Positions 29,201-37,158 of a stretch of DNA of 64,000 bases are shown one piece after another. Numbering within the stretch: position 1 is the first letter of the stretch; each line of letters opens with the position of its first letter. The notes under the pieces were generated by a model. The model was given only the letters and a program-made list of their open reading frames with translations, did no database searches and was not told the DNA's origin. Made by a program: the position numbers and the translations under genes. This DNA comes from Flavobacterium aquaticum (GTDB lineage: Bacteria > Bacteroidota > Bacteroidia > Flavobacteriales > Flavobacteriaceae): assembly GCF_003259835.1 (NCBI RefSeq), contig NZ_QLMI01000002.1, positions 248,001-312,000 on the forward strand. The letters are read 5' to 3'.

Positions 29201-29469
29201 GATATTACGAAGTTGGTAAAAAGCAAAAAGCTAGAGATATCATTTCTGAGGTAATTAAGAAATATCAAGAAAATCTAACTTTTTACAACAGCTGGAAACC
29301 AAGCGAACAAAACTTTAGCGCTATGGATATTGTTACCGACATCGAACAGTATAGAAGTTTACTTCAAGCCGCAAAAAATGCTAATGATATGGAGTTTTAT
29401 AACAAAGAAAAAGTGAAGTTTAACAATTTCAATAAAATGTTTCAACGTTTCGGTAGAGATATGGAATAA
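26269..29469 (+). CDS. DUF2723 family large membrane protein (glycosyltransferase-like)
   Basis: The 1,066-residue protein belongs to the Bacteroidota DUF2723 family, distantly related to protein O-mannosyltransferase/GT-C enzymes. Residues about 1-340 hold about ten membrane segments with the family text WDCGEYIATSANLEVGHPPGAPLFQ near residue 37; the acidic residues fit a GT-C-type first loop. More membrane segments follow at about 545-650, with NERPFEPRERDYALVGSF between them. The C-terminal part is soluble, with NWDDHDRS, GDNDTFPLWY and a helical repeat-like tail. Transfer of lipid-linked sugar to periplasmic proteins is a reasonable guess but is not shown. It is monocistronic. Confidence 0.88.
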   Translation: MNSFNFKKWNTILGWSAFMVALITYSLTVEPTLSFWDCGEYIATSANLEVGHPPGAPLFQMLGAFFAMFAFSADKIALMVNYLSVFSSAFTVLFMFWSLTILLKKVIVGEKELSANNAVMILGSATVASLSFTFTDSFWYNAVEAEVYAMATFLIALLFWLGLRWEQEINTPRGNKWLLIISLVIGLSFGVHFMALLTFPAIGFLYFFKKYNNITVKSFLIANVVIIAILLFIFKLLLPYTLAFFGKTEIFMVNNLGMPFNSGTIFAFILIVAAFYFGLNYTKKKGHVFYNTLILSTLFILIGFSTWMMLPIRANANTPINENKPSDAAEVLAYYNREQYGEQKLFYGPQFSDTYSGLDPVTPYLDDKPNYERDYKTKKYIITNDYINAKQNTDDAHKALLPRMWSNEHRENYMIFTEPLEFRINPEYAHEDELVNIVTQFRKAYQAGEIDEEDYDKFLKGYGEYLIVEKPTFFNNIKFMIQYQFGYMYVRYLLWNFVGRQSDVQGKYDNTHGNWLSGINFIDEIFIGTQKNLPPDMQNNKGRNTYFFLPFILAIIGMVFHAKRDIKSFYVLLVLFLFTGLALKVYLNERPFEPRERDYALVGSFYVFAMWIGYGIYAIFDTLKKYIQPKIAIPVVLATSLLASPVVLAAQNWDDHDRSNKDTALTMAKSYLDSCEPNAILFTIGDNDTFPLWYMQEIEGYRTDIRIVNTQLFMTDWYIDQMKMKAHNSDPIPSSFNREQYKGSNRDYSLYVERTKDPLLLDDMLKFIALDDERAKIELNNGRKINYFPSKKIILPVDKATVIKNKVVSEKFYDSIVPAIEFEIKDDALYKNRLMMLDIVNQNNWKRPIYFTGGSFGEDDYLWMKNYLQLDGMCFKLVPIKTPVDSPSPMKMGQIDSEKMYNIVMKFDWGNSGKPIIYHDVETRKNSISYRTNLARLMETLINEGKLDKAEKVIDLAMEKMPIQYFEYYSMLEPFAMGYYEVGKKQKARDIISEVIKKYQENLTFYNSWKPSEQNFSAMDIVTDIEQYRSLLQAAKNANDMEFYNKEKVKFNNFNKMFQRFGRDME

Positions 29470-29486
29470 CACTTTATAAATAATTA

Positions 29487-29531
29487 AAATGTTCCAAATG
29501 AGAGAAATTTCGTTTGGAACATTTTTTTTAT
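29487..29531 (+). terminator. Terminator after the DUF2723 gene
   Basis: AAATGTTCCAAA and TTTGGAACATTT form a 12-bp stem with a T tail. Confidence 0.88.
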
Positions 29532-29545
29532 GCTAATTTTACAAC

Positions 29546-30196
29546 ATGAACTTCAATTGGGTAAAAACAAATAGACTTATTAAAAAGGTTTTTTCTAATC
29601 TGGTTTGGGATATTCCAAATTCGGATAAAAAAATCTATTTAACGTTTGATGATGGTCCAATTCCTGAAGTAACCGAATGGGTTTTAGATCTTTTAAAATC
29701 GGAAGACATTAAAGCAACTTTCTTTTGTATTGGTGACAACATCAAAAAACATCCAGAAGTTTACAAAAGAATACTTACTGAAGAACATCAAACCGGTAAT
29801 CACACTTTCAATCATTTAAATGGATGGAAAACCAATACACAGAATTACGTAGAGAACTTTAAGTTATGTAAAACTGAATACTTAAAACTCCCGATAGCTA
29901 TCGGGACTGAACACTCTTTTTTATTCCGTCCTCCTTACGGAAAAATCAAACCAAGTCAATCAAAAGCTATTCGACAATTAGGATACAAAATAATTATGTG
30001 GGATGTATTGAGTTATGATTTTGACTCAACCATTTCAGTAGAAAAATGCTTAGAAAACGTAATTTCAAATACAGAACAAGGAAGCATTATCGTATTTCAC
30101 GATAGTTTAAAAGCAGAAAAAAATCTGAAATATGCATTACCAAAAGCAATACAAATTTTAAAAAATAAGGGGTTTGTTTTCGATGTGATTTCCTAG
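29546..30196 (+). CDS. Polysaccharide deacetylase family protein (NodB domain)
   Basis: The 216-residue protein is a compact NodB-type carbohydrate esterase. It has YLTFDDGPIP (catalytic and metal Asp), GNHTFNH (metal His pair), FRPPYGK, and WDVLSYDFD. No signal peptide is evident, so the site of action is unclear. Between the second and third motifs the coding sequence contains a perfect 18-bp palindrome that adds residues LPIAIGT near position 115. This keeps the frame and looks like an inserted repeat. The 3' end overlaps the convergent thioredoxin-fold gene by 4 bp. Confidence 0.92.
   Translation: MNFNWVKTNRLIKKVFSNLVWDIPNSDKKIYLTFDDGPIPEVTEWVLDLLKSEDIKATFFCIGDNIKKHPEVYKRILTEEHQTGNHTFNHLNGWKTNTQNYVENFKLCKTEYLKLPIAIGTEHSFLFRPPYGKIKPSQSKAIRQLGYKIIMWDVLSYDFDSTISVEKCLENVISNTEQGSIIVFHDSLKAEKNLKYALPKAIQILKNKGFVFDVIS
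29889..29906. repeat. 18-bp perfect palindrome inside the polysaccharide deacetylase gene
   Basis: TCCCGATAGCTATCGGGA reads the same on both strands. It is GC-richer than the gene around it and uses the codons CCG and GGG, unusual here. The same CCCGATA/TATCGGG arms appear in terminators at 35282 and 58662, with longer loops. Confidence 0.9.
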
Positions 30197-30489
30197 GCTT
30201 GTTCTTGCACTAAAGAAATCAAAGTGTTGGCATCAAGTTCACCGCTTTGTCTCCATACCATTTGACCTTCTTTATAAATCATTAAAGTAGGTAAGCCTTT
30301 AATACGAAGCGCCTCAGCTAATTCCTGATTTTTATCCACATCAATTTTAATTACACGCGCTTTGTCTCCTAAAGCAGCTGCTACATGACGAATTACTTCA
30401 TTCATAGCTACTGAAGGTTCATTCCACTCTGTAAAGAAATCGATAAGTACAGGTACTTGAGCATCGATAAGTTCTCCAAATTTTGACAT
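30193..30489 (-). CDS. Thioredoxin-fold protein lacking the CxxC active site
   Basis: The 98-residue protein has the thioredoxin layout: PVLIDFFTEWNEPS at the active-site position, then IKIDVDKNQELAEALRIKGLPTLMIYKEGQ with the conserved cis-Pro. The catalytic WCGPC is replaced by WNEPS, and there is no cysteine in the protein, so it cannot be a dithiol reductase. It may be a scaffold or chaperone-like relative. I chose the ATG before SKFGEL; an upstream in-frame ATG 13 codons earlier would leave almost no leader after the predicted promoter. Confidence 0.88.
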   Translation of the reverse strand: MSKFGELIDAQVPVLIDFFTEWNEPSVAMNEVIRHVAAALGDKARVIKIDVDKNQELAEALRIKGLPTLMIYKEGQMVWRQSGELDANTLISLVQEQA

Positions 30490-30542
30490 AAATTGCAATT
30501 TATTAGTATCAAAAATATTAATTCTCACACGAAAATAATATA

Positions 30543-30550
30543 CAAATGTA
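30543..30550 (-). promoter_or_regulatory. Promoter -7 box of the thioredoxin-fold gene
   Basis: Minus-strand TACATTTG matches TAnnTTTG and gives a leader of about 45 bases to the chosen ATG. Confidence 0.55.
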
Positions 30551-30564
30551 GCATTTTTACTGAA

Positions 30565-31794
30565 TTACGCTACTTTTTCTCCTTTTTTTAGTTCAATAAC
30601 CGTTATTTCAGGCATAATTCCTACTCTACCAGGATAAGCGTGAAAGCCAAAACCACGATTTACATAAATGTATCTTCCTGCATTTTCATACAATCCAGCC
30701 CATTGCTTGTACACATATTGCACCGGACTCCATTTTACCCAACCCGGAATTTCGATCCCAAATTGAAACCCATGAGTATGACCCGAAAGCGTTAAATGAT
30801 AATGATTATCATCATGCTGAATTTTCTCATCCCAATGACTTGGATCGTGACTCATTACAATTTTAAAATCTTCTTTGGATAATCCTTGGGAAGCCAAATT
30901 CAAATCGCCTCGCTCTCCAAATTTTCTTCCCCAGTTTTCAACTCCAACAATTGCTAATTCCTGATTGTCTTTTTTGATTTTTACATTTTCATTCAATAAC
31001 AATTTGAAATCAATTTTATTATGAATCGATTTGATATTTTCAAAGTTTTGAAGCTTATCTTGTTTTGATGGCCAATCCACATACTCCCCATAGTCATGAT
31101 TTCCTAAAACAGAAAACTTTCCATATTTAGGATTATGAATTCCTTTGAAAGTTTCAATCCAAGGATCCATCTCGGTAGCATGAGTATTTACAATATCACC
31201 TGTAAACAAAACCATATCTGAATTTTGCTCATTAATCAAATCAATCGCGTATTGAATTTTCTCGGCATCATCAAAACTTCCACTGTGAACATCCGAAATA
31301 TGAGTAATCGTAGTTCCATCAAAAGCATCAGGTAAATCAGGAAAAAACAACGTTTGTTTGATTACTTTGTAATTGTATTTCCCAATGGTAATTCCGTATA
31401 AAAAAGAAGCAAACGGAATAGCCGCAATTCCTAACGCGATTTGACTCACAAAACGTCTTCTTTCGGGTAAAAAACCTTCAGAACCGCTTTTTGTTATAAC
31501 ACCAAATAATCCAGCAAAAAAGCGAACAATATCTTCCCCAAATAATATAATCGTCAATAATAATTTCGGAACATATAGCAATAACAACAAACCCATAGTC
31601 ATCATGGTTTTTGGTGTTTGCCCTACACTTCTATCAAAATGATACAATTGATAAACGATATAAAATAAAGCGATTGCAGATGTTACATAATAGAAAATGA
31701 AAAACCATCTCGATTTAATCAAAGTCTTAAACGCCTGAAAAGCATAGATTTCCAGAATGATAACAAATACTAAAAAAACAATCCAACGAATCAT
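30565..31794 (-). CDS. Membrane-anchored metallophosphoesterase
   Basis: The 409-residue protein has about four N-terminal membrane segments (residues about 3-20, 28-50, 65-90 and 115-135). A calcineurin-like phosphoesterase domain follows with all the metal-site blocks: ITHISDVHSGSF, LFTGDIVN, VLGNHDYGEY, VMSHDPSHW and LSGHTHGFQFG. It resembles the YkuE/YaeI group, some members of which act on lipid phosphates such as UDP-diacylglucosamine; the substrate here is not shown. It diverges from polA. Confidence 0.92.
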   Translation of the reverse strand: MIRWIVFLVFVIILEIYAFQAFKTLIKSRWFFIFYYVTSAIALFYIVYQLYHFDRSVGQTPKTMMTMGLLLLLYVPKLLLTIILFGEDIVRFFAGLFGVITKSGSEGFLPERRRFVSQIALGIAAIPFASFLYGITIGKYNYKVIKQTLFFPDLPDAFDGTTITHISDVHSGSFDDAEKIQYAIDLINEQNSDMVLFTGDIVNTHATEMDPWIETFKGIHNPKYGKFSVLGNHDYGEYVDWPSKQDKLQNFENIKSIHNKIDFKLLLNENVKIKKDNQELAIVGVENWGRKFGERGDLNLASQGLSKEDFKIVMSHDPSHWDEKIQHDDNHYHLTLSGHTHGFQFGIEIPGWVKWSPVQYVYKQWAGLYENAGRYIYVNRGFGFHAYPGRVGIMPEITVIELKKGEKVA

Positions 31795-31886
31795 TAGCTC
31801 TTTTTTTTTGCAAAGTAAGCAACAAGTTATGCAAATTGATGCTGCATTAAATGAATTTTAACAAAGTTTTTTTAAGCAAAGAATTG

Positions 31887-31894
31887 TACTTTTA
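31887..31894 (+). promoter_or_regulatory. Promoter -7 box of polA
   Basis: TACTTTTA, preceded by ATTG, lies 25 bp before the ATG and matches the box seen upstream of the universal stress gene. Confidence 0.5.
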
Positions 31895-31918
31895 CATTTT
31901 TAATGAAAATTCTGAACA

Positions 31919-34771
31919 ATGTCACAAAAACGCCTTTTCCTTCTTGATGCCTACGCACTTATATTTCGTGGGTATTATGCTTTTATAAAAAATCCTCGTA
32001 TCAATTCGAAAGGAATGGATACATCTGCCATTATGGGATTCATGAATTCTTTAATGGATGTAATTAAGCGCGAAAAACCAGATCATTTAGCGGTAGCTTT
32101 TGATAAAGGCGGAAGCGATTACCGTTTTGAAATGTACCAAGAATACAAAGCGCATCGTGACGAAACGCCAGAAGCGATTAAAATTGCCGTTCCTTACATT
32201 CAAGAATTATTAAAAGCAATGCATATTCCAATTATCGAAAAAGCAGGTTTTGAAGCTGATGATTTAATTGGAACTTTAGCTAAACAAGCCGAAAAAGAAG
32301 GTTTTCAAGTATTCATGGTAACGCCAGATAAGGATTTCGCGCAATTGGTTTCAGAAAATATTTTCATGTACAAACCTGCCCGAATGGGGAATGACATCGA
32401 GATTTGGGGAATTCCAGAAGTCTTAGAAAAATTTGAAATCGAGCGCCCAGAACAAGTGATTGATTTCCTAGGAATGATGGGCGATTCTGCCGATAATATT
32501 CCAGGATTGCCTGGTGTGGGTGAAAAAACTGCTAAAAAATTCTTGGCGGAATATGGTACATTAGAAAACTTACTAGCCAATACGCATCAATTAAAAGGTG
32601 CGATGAAAGATAAAATCGAAGCTAATAAAGAATTAGGAATTTTATCCAAAAAATTAGCCACTATCCTACTCGATTGTCCGGTGACATTTGATGCTGACGA
32701 TTACGAATTATCAAAACCTGATGTTGAAAAAACCGATGCTTTGTTTCAGGAATTAGAATTCCGCCAAATGAAAGCGCAGTTTGATAAACTTTTTGGAAGC
32801 GGAAAAGAATATGACGAGATTGATTCTAACGGAACTACTTCAGACACTCCACAACCAATTAAAAAAGCGCCAGCCAAAAAATCAAACGAAGACCAATTCG
32901 ATTTGTTCGGTTTTAGTGATGAATCGGATGAACCAACTGCGAATCATTCGTATTATGCGACTTTAGAAAACACGACGCATTTCTACCAAATTGTTCAAGG
33001 TGATTTACCAGTGAAATTGTTAATGCAGAATTTATTAAACCAAACTTCGGTTTGTTTTGATACTGAAACTACTGGAATTGATGCTTTGAATGCTGAGTTA
33101 GTAGGAATGTCATTTTCTTTCGAAAAAGGAAAAGGATTTTATGTTCCTTTTCCCGAAAATCAGGAAGAAGCCCAAACTTTAATTGAAAAATTCCGACCAT
33201 TCTTCGAAAATGAAAACATCGAAAAAATCGGTCAGAACATGAAATACGACTTGAAAATTCTTTCGAATTACAACATTCAAGTCAAAGGAAAATTATTTGA
33301 CACCATGATTGCGCATTACTTGATTAATCCAGATATGCGTCACAATATGGATGTGTTGTCGGAAACTTATTTGAAATATGCTCCAAAATCAATTGAAACA
33401 TTAATTGGTAAAAAAGGAAAAAATCAATTGTCAATGCGTGATGTTCCTTTGGAAGACATCAAAGAATATGCAACAGAAGATGCTGATATTACCTTCCAAC
33501 TAAAAGAACATTTTCAACCGATTTTAGAAAAAGTAGGAACTAAAAAATTGTTTGACGAAATCGAAATTCCGCTAGTTCCTGTTTTAGCTGATATGGAAAA
33601 AGAAGGAATTCGTTTGGATGTGGAATTTCTAAAAAGTATGTCGGTTGACATGCAAAAAGAAATCGATGCTTTCGAACAACAAATCTATGAAACTGCTGGC
33701 GAGAAATTCAATTTGGCTTCTCCAAAACAGTTAGGCGATATTTTATTCGACAAACTTAAAATTGGTGGTGCGAAACAAAAGAAAACCAAAACCGGTCAAT
33801 ATGCTACAGGTGAAGAAGTATTGAGTTATTTGGCAAACGAACATCAAATTGTGCGCGATATTTTAGAATGGCGTCAAATGGTGAAATTGCAAAGTACGTA
33901 TATTGATGCGTTACCAAATCAAGTCGATAAAAAAACCGGAAGAGTGCATACCGATTATATGCAAACGGTTGCCGCTACAGGTCGTTTGAGTTCGAATAAT
34001 CCGAATTTACAAAACATTCCAATTCGTACCGAAAGAGGAAGACAAATTAGAAAAGCGTTTATTGCGCGCGATGAAAATCACACACTACTTTCTGCCGATT
34101 ATTCTCAAATTGAATTGCGCATTATTGCGGCTTTATGTGGCGAAGAAAATATGATTAAAGCGTTTCAAAATCACGAAGACATTCACAAAAGTACGGCTGC
34201 AAAAGTGTTCAATGTGCCTTTAGACGAAGTTACCAAAGAGCAAAGAAGTCACGCGAAAACCGTGAACTTCGGAATTATTTATGGCGTTTCGGCATTTGGA
34301 TTGAGCAACCAAACCAACTTATCTCGAAAAGAAAGTGCGGAATTAATTGAAGCTTACTATCAAACGTATCCAAAATTAAAATCGTTTATGACTTCGCAAG
34401 TTGATTTTGCTAGAGAAAACGGTTATGTGGAAACTATTTCAGGAAGAAGACGTTATTTGAAAGACATCAACTCAGCCAACGCAATTGTTCGTGGTGGTGC
34501 GGAACGAAATGCCGTGAATGCGCCAATACAAGGTTCGGCTGCGGATATTATCAAAATTGCGATGATTAACATTCATAAAAAACTGACTTCTGAAAATTGG
34601 AAATCAAAAATGCTATTGCAAGTACATGACGAATTAGTATTTGACGTACACAACTCCGAATTAGAAAAAATTCAACCGATGATCAAACATGAAATGGAAA
34701 ACGCATTCAAAATGGCAGTTCCGTTAGATGTGGAAATTGGATTAGGTAAAAATTGGTTGGAAGCGCATTAG
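31919..34771 (+). CDS. polA: DNA polymerase I
   Basis: The 950-residue enzyme has all three activities of Pol I. The 5'-3' exonuclease domain (about 1-300) has LLDAYALIFRGYYAF and GDSADNIPGLPGVGEKTA. The 3'-5' proofreading domain (about 350-540) keeps FDTETTGID, so the exonuclease metal Asp and Glu are intact. The polymerase domain has motif A DYSQIELRIIAAL, motif B RSHAKTVNFGIIYG and motif C QVHDELVF. A Lys/Asp-rich linker joins the first two domains. It is monocistronic, with a repeat arm right after the stop. Confidence 0.98.
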   Translation: MSQKRLFLLDAYALIFRGYYAFIKNPRINSKGMDTSAIMGFMNSLMDVIKREKPDHLAVAFDKGGSDYRFEMYQEYKAHRDETPEAIKIAVPYIQELLKAMHIPIIEKAGFEADDLIGTLAKQAEKEGFQVFMVTPDKDFAQLVSENIFMYKPARMGNDIEIWGIPEVLEKFEIERPEQVIDFLGMMGDSADNIPGLPGVGEKTAKKFLAEYGTLENLLANTHQLKGAMKDKIEANKELGILSKKLATILLDCPVTFDADDYELSKPDVEKTDALFQELEFRQMKAQFDKLFGSGKEYDEIDSNGTTSDTPQPIKKAPAKKSNEDQFDLFGFSDESDEPTANHSYYATLENTTHFYQIVQGDLPVKLLMQNLLNQTSVCFDTETTGIDALNAELVGMSFSFEKGKGFYVPFPENQEEAQTLIEKFRPFFENENIEKIGQNMKYDLKILSNYNIQVKGKLFDTMIAHYLINPDMRHNMDVLSETYLKYAPKSIETLIGKKGKNQLSMRDVPLEDIKEYATEDADITFQLKEHFQPILEKVGTKKLFDEIEIPLVPVLADMEKEGIRLDVEFLKSMSVDMQKEIDAFEQQIYETAGEKFNLASPKQLGDILFDKLKIGGAKQKKTKTGQYATGEEVLSYLANEHQIVRDILEWRQMVKLQSTYIDALPNQVDKKTGRVHTDYMQTVAATGRLSSNNPNLQNIPIRTERGRQIRKAFIARDENHTLLSADYSQIELRIIAALCGEENMIKAFQNHEDIHKSTAAKVFNVPLDEVTKEQRSHAKTVNFGIIYGVSAFGLSNQTNLSRKESAELIEAYYQTYPKLKSFMTSQVDFARENGYVETISGRRRYLKDINSANAIVRGGAERNAVNAPIQGSAADIIKIAMINIHKKLTSENWKSKMLLQVHDELVFDVHNSELEKIQPMIKHEMENAFKMAVPLDVEIGLGKNWLEAH

Positions 34772-34780
34772 GAATGTGTT

Positions 34781-34803
34781 CAGTGGACAGTAGCAGTTGG
34801 CAG
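34781..34803. repeat. Single internally repetitive repeat arm after polA
   Basis: The word CAGT recurs four times with variants (CAGTGGA, CAGTAG, CAGTTGG, CAGTTT when the next bases are included). No inverted partner is visible nearby, so this is a lone arm of the style found around the cassette genes. Confidence 0.5.
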
Positions 34804-34837
34804 TTTATAAAAACAATTAAAAAACAAATATTTAGAA

Positions 34838-35260
34838 ATGAAGAAATTTTTATTAGTAGCCGTTTTAGCAATTTTGGCTTCATGTGAAAACATTACAACA
34901 AAAAACAATGCTCCTGAAGATATTGAATATGCTAAAGAATTAGCAACTAAATTTTATGAAGAATTATCTAATAAAGACACAACCAAAATCAGTAGTTACT
35001 TAGACAAATCTATTGCTAAAGAAGAACTTGGCAAATTAGTTAAGAAAAACCTACAAGACTATGGAGAAATAATTAAAGTTGACATCAATAAAACTCAAAC
35101 TTCTAGCGTAACAAAAAATGATGTTAATGAGACAAAATATAGTATGGAAATATTAACCATTTACCAAAAAGGCAAAACTCTTGATGAGATTTCATTTACA
35201 AAAGACAACAATAAAGGAATCTCACTAAATTCATATTTAGTCCATGAGGTAATTGAATAA
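34838..35260 (+). CDS. Hypothetical lipoprotein
   Basis: The 140-residue product begins MKKFLLVAVLAILASCEN, a lipoprotein signal with lipobox LASC. The mature part has AKELATKFYEELSNKDTTKISSYLD, a helix-rich pattern like small NTF2/DUF4019-type domains, but I cannot assign a family. It is monocistronic, with a terminator 22 bp after the stop. Confidence 0.8.
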   Translation: MKKFLLVAVLAILASCENITTKNNAPEDIEYAKELATKFYEELSNKDTTKISSYLDKSIAKEELGKLVKKNLQDYGEIIKVDINKTQTSSVTKNDVNETKYSMEILTIYQKGKTLDEISFTKDNNKGISLNSYLVHEVIE

Positions 35261-35281
35261 GAAGTCTCAAATATTTATTAC

Positions 35282-35319
35282 AAACCCGATACGTTTCAAA
35301 ACCTATCGGGTTTATTTTT
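35282..35319 (+). terminator. Terminator after the hypothetical lipoprotein gene
   Basis: AAACCCGAT and ATCGGGTTT form the stem, followed by a T-rich tail. Confidence 0.85.
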
Positions 35320-35328
35320 TGAAAACTC

Positions 35329-35359
35329 TTTGTCATTTCAAATAATATTTAGATATTTG
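35329..35359 (+). promoter_or_regulatory. Promoter of the sdpR/sdpI-type operon
   Basis: TTTG, 19 bp, then GATATTTG, one base off the -7 consensus, 20 bp before the ATG. The -7 box lies inside the inverted repeat at 35345-35368, so a bound repressor would block it. Confidence 0.65.
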
Positions 35360-35368
35360 TCTAAATAT
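35345..35368. promoter_or_regulatory. Candidate operator for the ArsR-type autorepressor
   Basis: Perfect 9-bp inverted arms ATATTTAGA and TCTAAATAT with 6 bases between them overlap the -7 box and lie 10 bp before the start codon. Size and symmetry suit an ArsR/SmtB dimer. Confidence 0.7.
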
Positions 35369-35378
35369 ATAAATTAAT

Positions 35379-35633
35379 ATGAACGCAATTTTCAAAGCCT
35401 TAAACGACGAAACCAGAAGAGATATTCTGGAATTGCTGCGTAAACAGGAGATGACAGCTGGTGATATTGCGGACCAATTTCATATTTCAAAACCTAGTAT
35501 TTCGCATCATTTGGATATTTTAAAACGTGCCGATTTGGTCACGAGTGAGAAAAAAGGGCAATTTGTAGTTTATTCATTGAACACTACAATTGTTGACGAC
35601 ATTTTAAAATGGATTATTACCTTAAAAAAATAA
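35379..35633 (+). CDS. ArsR-family autorepressor, SdpR type
   Basis: The 84-residue protein is little more than a winged helix: MNAIFKALNDETRRDILELLRK, the recognition region MTAGDIADQFHISKPSISHHLDIL and a wing (VTSEKKGQFVVYSLN). It has no metal-binding cysteines. It matches the SdpR autorepressors that pair with SdpI membrane proteins, and a SdpI homologue follows 3 bp later. Likely role: represses its own operon at the palindrome overlapping the promoter. Confidence 0.92.
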   Translation: MNAIFKALNDETRRDILELLRKQEMTAGDIADQFHISKPSISHHLDILKRADLVTSEKKGQFVVYSLNTTIVDDILKWIITLKK

Positions 35634-35636
35634 AGT

Positions 35637-36287
35637 ATGGAGAAGTTTAAAAAAGAAATTCCGTTTATTGCTGTGGCTTTGTTGCCTTTTGCTTACTTGG
35701 CTTACATTTGGAATCGTTTACCAGAAAAGGTACCAATGCATTGGAATGGCGCCGGTGAAATTGATCGTTATGGCGATAAAAAAGAATTGGTTGCCATGCT
35801 ATGCATGTTGGTTGGAATAACCTATTTTGTATTTCTAATTATTCCTTATGTAGACCCAAAGCAAAAATTACAAAACATGGGCAACAAACTAAATAACCTG
35901 CGAATGATTCTAACCTTATTCATGTCGGGTTTAGCGGTTTTTATTTTGTACAGTGTGCAACAAAAAAGCAGTAATCCTGGATTTGTGTTTTCAATTATTG
36001 GCTTGCTTTTTGCTTTCCTTGGTAATTATTTCAAGACGATAAAACCGAATTATTTCATAGGAATTAGAACACCTTGGACGTTAGAAAACGAAGAAGTTTG
36101 GAAAAAAACGCATTTAATAGGCGGAAAATTATGGTTCATAGGCGGGCTTTTAATGGCATTGACATTTGTGTTGCCAAATGAAATCCAATTGTATACTTTT
36201 TTAGGAATTACTGCCGTTATTAGTATTGTTCCAATTGTACATTCGTATTTAGAATTCAAAAAAATCAAGAAACCTAATCACTTTTAA
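35637..36287 (+). CDS. SdpI family membrane protein (DUF1648)
   Basis: The 216-residue protein has about six membrane segments and the DUF1648 motif PEKVPMHWNGAGEIDRYGDKKE near residue 27, split across the first loop. In Bacillus, SdpI gives immunity to the SdpC toxin and acts as a receptor that titrates SdpR. No SdpC-like toxin gene is visible here, so envelope-stress signalling is only an inference. It is co-transcribed with the ArsR-type gene. Confidence 0.9.
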   Translation: MEKFKKEIPFIAVALLPFAYLAYIWNRLPEKVPMHWNGAGEIDRYGDKKELVAMLCMLVGITYFVFLIIPYVDPKQKLQNMGNKLNNLRMILTLFMSGLAVFILYSVQQKSSNPGFVFSIIGLLFAFLGNYFKTIKPNYFIGIRTPWTLENEEVWKKTHLIGGKLWFIGGLLMALTFVLPNEIQLYTFLGITAVISIVPIVHSYLEFKKIKKPNHF

Positions 36288-36306
36288 CGTTTTTTTCTGA
36301 CAAATT

Positions 36307-36314
36307 TATATTTG
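36307..36314 (+). promoter_or_regulatory. Promoter -7 box of the GLPGLI gene
   Basis: TATATTTG is a perfect -7 box 41 bp before the ATG; no clear -33 TTG. Confidence 0.45.
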
Positions 36315-36355
36315 AAATTATATTTTTAAACTTTAAACCTTTAAAAATAAACAAC

Positions 36356-37117
36356 ATGAAAATTCACTCTTTGTTTTTACTATTTCCTTTTTTTGGCCTT
36401 TCGCAAACAGTAGAAGTTAAATATTATAACAATCAAATTTTTAAATCGGATCAAATTGTAGAATATATTCCCAGAGAAATTAAACCAAACTATGCTCAAA
36501 ATCACTATTCATACACATTAATTAACAGTAATAACATTTCTGTTTTTAAAAATGATAAAATTGTAGAAATCTCGCTAGAAAATGACACAATTAATGAAAT
36601 TGAATTATATGAAATCTTTGGTGATAAACATATCGTGGTAGAAGAAAAAAATACAAAACCTTTTGATTATTCATCAAAAGAAAGTTTAATCCTTAAAGAT
36701 TTTAATTCTAAGACTTTAGAATTTGAAAGAAAACTAGAAAGTAAAGTTATTGTAAAAGATTCTTTAATCAATTGGGAATGGAAACCAATAAAAGGAACAG
36801 AAGAAATCCTTGGTTACAAATGTAAAAAAGCAATTACAAATAAATATGGATCGATAAAAACAGCATATTATACAGAAGAAATACCTATCTCAGATGGCCC
36901 ATTTAATCATACTGGATTACCAGGTTTAATTTTAAAAATTAGTTCTGAAAAAAACGAAATAATTGCCTATGAAATTCATAAAAAGAAAGAGAATATTCGT
37001 ATAGAAAAACCAACTTTTGAAGGCAAAAAACTGACACTAAAAGAACTAGAAAAAGAGATCAATAAGTTAAACAATAAATATCAGATTGAGTTTGATAATA
37101 AAATCAAAAATCAGTAA
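36356..37117 (+). CDS. GLPGLI family protein
   Basis: The 253-residue secreted protein starts with a short signal (IHSLFLLFPFFGLSQ) and contains the family-naming motif GLPGLILKI near residue 188, after CKKAITNKYG and YYTEEIPISDGP. The family is abundant in Bacteroidota and of unknown function; many members are encoded near TonB receptors, which is not the case here. It lies 41 bp before the serine hydrolase gene and may be co-transcribed with it. Confidence 0.92.
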   Translation: MKIHSLFLLFPFFGLSQTVEVKYYNNQIFKSDQIVEYIPREIKPNYAQNHYSYTLINSNNISVFKNDKIVEISLENDTINEIELYEIFGDKHIVVEEKNTKPFDYSSKESLILKDFNSKTLEFERKLESKVIVKDSLINWEWKPIKGTEEILGYKCKKAITNKYGSIKTAYYTEEIPISDGPFNHTGLPGLILKISSEKNEIIAYEIHKKKENIRIEKPTFEGKKLTLKELEKEINKLNNKYQIEFDNKIKNQ

Positions 37118-37158
37118 CAAAATCATATCTTAACTACTAATTAGAAAACAACATAAAA

